Shown piece after piece: positions 14,932 through 16,333 of a stretch of DNA of 16,333 nucleotides. Source of the DNA: Thiopontia sp964647745. GTDB taxonomy: Bacteria; Pseudomonadota; Gammaproteobacteria; GCF-002020875. Made by a program: the position numbers and the translations under genes. Where the stretch lies: the NCBI GenBank assembly GCA_964647745.1, contig CAZYJG010000029.1, forward strand, positions 1 through 16,333, in the 5' to 3' direction. The notes beneath the pieces were generated by a model. That model saw only the letters and a program-made list of their open reading frames with translations. It did not search any database and was not told the origin of the DNA. Position 1 is the first letter of the stretch. Every line of letters starts with the position of its first letter.

Positions 14932-15717
14932 CTACAGAAAGATCCCGTCCAGTGGAGAGGAGGCACTGGCATAGGCCTTCTTCGGCATGCGTCCGGCGAG
15001 GAAGGCCTCGCGTCCCGCCTCGATCCCCTTCTTCATCGCCGAGGCCATCAGTACCGGATCCCTGGCGGCGGCGATGGCGGTGTTCATCAGCACCCCGTCA
15101 CAACCGATCTCCATCGCAATGGCGGCATCCGAGGCGGTCCCAACCCCTGCATCTACCAGGATCGGCACATTGGCGTTCTCCACAATCAGCCGGATGTTGT
15201 GCGGGTTGCGGACCCCAAGGCCGGAGCCGATCGGGGCGGCCAGCGGCATCACCGCAACACACCCCATCTCCTCCAGGCGCTTGGCGATCAGCGGGTCATC
15301 GCTGGTGTAGACCATCACATCAAAATCGTCCTTGATCAGAATCTCTGCAGCCTCCAGTGTGGCGGTGATGTCGGGATAGAGGGTCTTCTCATCACCCAGT
15401 ACCTCCAGCTTCACCAGCTTGTGTCCGTCCAGCAGTTCACGTGCCAGGCGACAGGTGCGTACCGCATCCTCGGCGGTAAAGCAGCCGGCCGTGTTGGGGA
15501 GGATGGTGTATTTCTCGGGGGGGATGGCATCCAGCAGGTTGGGCTCATCCGGATTCTGGCCAATGTTGGAGCGGCGGATCGCAACCGTCACAATCTCCGC
15601 ACCACTGGCCTCGGTGGCCAGCCGGGTCTCCTCCAGATCTTTATATTTTCCACTCCCCACCAACAGGCGGGAGTGGTAGCTCTTGCCAGCAATTACAAAT
15701 GTGTCACTCTCAGCCAT
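14932..15717 (-). CDS. thiG: Thiazole synthase ThiG
   Basis: This 261-residue TIM-barrel enzyme builds the thiazole phosphate moiety of thiamin from deoxyxylulose 5-phosphate, dehydroglycine or glycine imine, and sulfur delivered by ThiS thiocarboxylate. The Schiff-base lysine is K103 in KLVKLEVLGDEKTLYPD, with the conserved E105, and PILVDAGVGTASDAA carries the catalytic aspartate D189. The SRLLVGSGKY and NTAGCFTAEDAVR motifs are also standard. AGAAGGA precedes the ATG by about 10 bases. It follows thiS by 17 bp and precedes trmB by 6 bp. Length and motifs are normal. Confidence 0.97.
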   Translation of the reverse strand: MAESDTFVIAGKSYHSRLLVGSGKYKDLEETRLATEASGAEIVTVAIRRSNIGQNPDEPNLLDAIPPEKYTILPNTAGCFTAEDAVRTCRLARELLDGHKLVKLEVLGDEKTLYPDITATLEAAEILIKDDFDVMVYTSDDPLIAKRLEEMGCVAVMPLAAPIGSGLGVRNPHNIRLIVENANVPILVDAGVGTASDAAIAMEIGCDGVLMNTAIAAARDPVLMASAMKKGIEAGREAFLAGRMPKKAYASASSPLDGIFL

Positions 15718-15734
15718 AATGGTTGGTTCCTTCT

Positions 15735-15959
15735 CTATCTCTGCACAGATTCCCTGCCGCTGCCACCACCAATGGCATGAACAATCTCAATTCGATCCCC
15801 CTCATGGAGCTGGTGAGACCCATAACTGCTTCTTGGGACAATCTCCAGATTGACCTCCATCGCAATCCTCTTCCCCCCCAGCTGCAGGGACGCTACAAGG
15901 TCGGCAGCGCTGGAGTTGTCGGGAAGGGTGTGCTCCTCGCCATTAAGCAGAATAACCAT
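15735..15959 (-). CDS. thiS: Sulfur carrier protein ThiS with an unusual C-terminal tail
   Basis: This 74-residue beta-grasp protein carries sulfur for thiazole synthesis. The canonical pattern is present: a start like MVILLNGEE, the RIAMEVNLEIVPRSSY segment, and HEGDRIEIVHAIGGG near the end. ThiS normally ends at the Gly-Gly that ThiF adenylates and that becomes the thiocarboxylate. Here SGRESVQR (8 residues) follows GGG before the TAG, so the protein would need trimming or would be inactive at its terminus. I checked the codons at 15735-15775 and the frame is as stated. The start lacks a Shine-Dalgarno sequence (CCCACCCC precedes the ATG). A good promoter lies at 16006-16034, leaving a ~40-base leader, too short for a TPP riboswitch. 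Confidence 0.92.
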   Translation of the reverse strand: MVILLNGEEHTLPDNSSAADLVASLQLGGKRIAMEVNLEIVPRSSYGSHQLHEGDRIEIVHAIGGGSGRESVQR

Positions 15960-16005
15960 GGGGTGGGGTATCGGTGATCATCAGGGGTTGTGGTTTGAGT
16001 CGCGG

Positions 16006-16034
16006 ATTGTCGTTTGATCTCCCTGTGCTGTCAA
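16006..16034 (-). promoter_or_regulatory. Promoter of the thiS-thiG-trmB operon
   Basis: On the minus strand a perfect TTGACA (16034-16029) is followed by 17 bases and GACAAT (16011-16006), giving a transcription start near 15999. The -35 abuts the left end of the long palindromic element, so that element sits directly upstream of the promoter. Confidence 0.6.
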
Positions 16035-16235
16035 TGCCCGGATCCGCATATAGAATCACGGATGAGAGCGCATGATATTGATTCGTAGAGCAACCTTGTG
16101 ACTACGCGGTGTACTTATCCTTAGATGACCGCGAGCACAGCTCGTAGGGTTATTGATACACCCAAAGGAACAAGGATTGCTATACGGACCAAGAGCTTGT
16201 GCTATCGCCATGATCTCTATGTGCGGATCCGGGCA
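16035..16235. repeat. About 200-bp imperfect palindrome, MITE-like or hairpin element
   Basis: Terminal arms TGCCCGGATCCGCATATAGA (16035-16054) and its complement with one change (16216-16235) bound the element. Internal sequence also pairs imperfectly, for example CAACCTTGT near 16091 against ACAAGGATTG near 16170, and GGTGTACTTATCC against GGGTTATTGATACACC. The apex is CGAGC/GCTCG at 16132-16136 and 16140-16144. The whole segment could therefore fold into one long hairpin. No transposase is present and no clear target-site duplication is seen at the ends. It sits between thiS and a tRNA gene. A 72-codon frame on the minus strand across it is probably incidental. Confidence 0.6.
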
Positions 16236-16246
16236 ATGGATGGGGA

Positions 16247-16275
16247 TTGACTGGGTCTGCCAATCAGTGGACAAT
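16247..16275 (+). promoter_or_regulatory. Promoter of the tRNA-Gly gene
   Basis: TTGACT (16247-16252), a 17-base spacer and GACAAT (16270-16275) predict a start near 16282, about 6 bases before the mature tRNA 5' end. Confidence 0.6.
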
Positions 16276-16287
16276 CCTCGCTCTTTC

Positions 16288-16333
16288 GCGGGTGTAGTTC
16301 AATGGTAGAACTGGAGCTTCCCAAGCTTCAAAC
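16288..16333 (+). tRNA. tRNA-Gly (anticodon CCC), 5' part, cut by the window end
   Basis: GCGGGTG begins the acceptor stem, followed by TA, a D-stem GTTC/GAAC with loop AATGGTA, and an anticodon arm GGAGC-TTCCCAA-GCTTC. The loop places CCC at the anticodon, so it reads GGG glycine codons. The variable and T arms lie beyond the window. The sequence closely matches the glyU type of tRNA-Gly(CCC). Confidence 0.93.

Noticed and set aside
14740..15780. A 346-codon plus-strand open frame opposite trmB, thiG and thiS
   Set aside because: It spans three clear genes on the other strand and has no domain features.
15960..16034. A TPP riboswitch ahead of thiS
   Set aside because: No CTGAGA or other conserved TPP-aptamer segments were found on the minus strand, and the predicted leader is only about 40 bases.
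16056..16274. A 72-codon minus-strand frame inside the palindrome
   Set aside because: It lies within the inverted repeat, has no ribosome binding site and no recognisable domain, and overlaps the tRNA promoter.

Overview
The window reads as a chromosomal segment of a gammaproteobacterium, most likely a chemolithoautotrophic sulfur oxidiser. The evidence is indirect: the housekeeping genes trmB, thiG and thiS and a hemW end are of gammaproteobacterial type, and between them lie a probable LCIB-type beta-carbonic anhydrase, a BicA-like bicarbonate transporter, an NhaD sodium/proton antiporter, a second SulP anion permease and a sulfide:quinone-oxidoreductase-like flavoprotein. No phage genes, transposases or CRISPR arrays are visible. 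The only repeat-like mobile sequence candidate is a ~200 bp imperfect palindrome near the right end.

Layout from left to right. Positions 1-132 are the 3' end of a hemW-like gene (+), followed after 3 bp by a 373-codon gene (136-1257, +) that resembles the LCIB/LCIC carbonic anhydrase family. On the minus strand, and therefore transcribed right to left, come bicA (8742-10424), an outer-membrane factor lipoprotein, a periplasmic adaptor, an RND permease (together a tripartite efflux pump, 2775-8612) and nhaD (1321-2745). From 10425 to 10728 there is a compact divergent control region. It has back-to-back sigma70-type promoters with overlapping -35 regions, a four-hairpin ~120 nt RNA ending in an intrinsic terminator ahead of bicA, and a large palindrome in the leader of the second SulP gene (10729-12552, +). 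A strong intrinsic terminator and a thioredoxin gene (12628-12984, +) follow. The rest is on the minus strand: an SQR-like flavoprotein (12996-14135), trmB, thiG and thiS. The window closes with a long imperfect palindrome (16035-16235) flanked by outward-facing promoters for thiS and for a tRNA-Gly(CCC), which is cut by the window end.

How the genes may work together (inference): BicA-type transporters import bicarbonate with Na+, NhaD expels Na+ in exchange for protons, and a carbonic anhydrase interconverts CO2 and bicarbonate. These would form a plausible sodium-driven inorganic-carbon uptake module. The second SulP could move sulfate or another anion, and the flavoprotein and thioredoxin fit a sulfur-redox lifestyle. 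The candidates most worth following up are the structured RNA ahead of bicA, the LCIB-like protein with its extra C-terminal region, the SQR-like protein lacking one expected catalytic cysteine, the ThiS with residues after its terminal glycines, and the palindromic element beside the tRNA.
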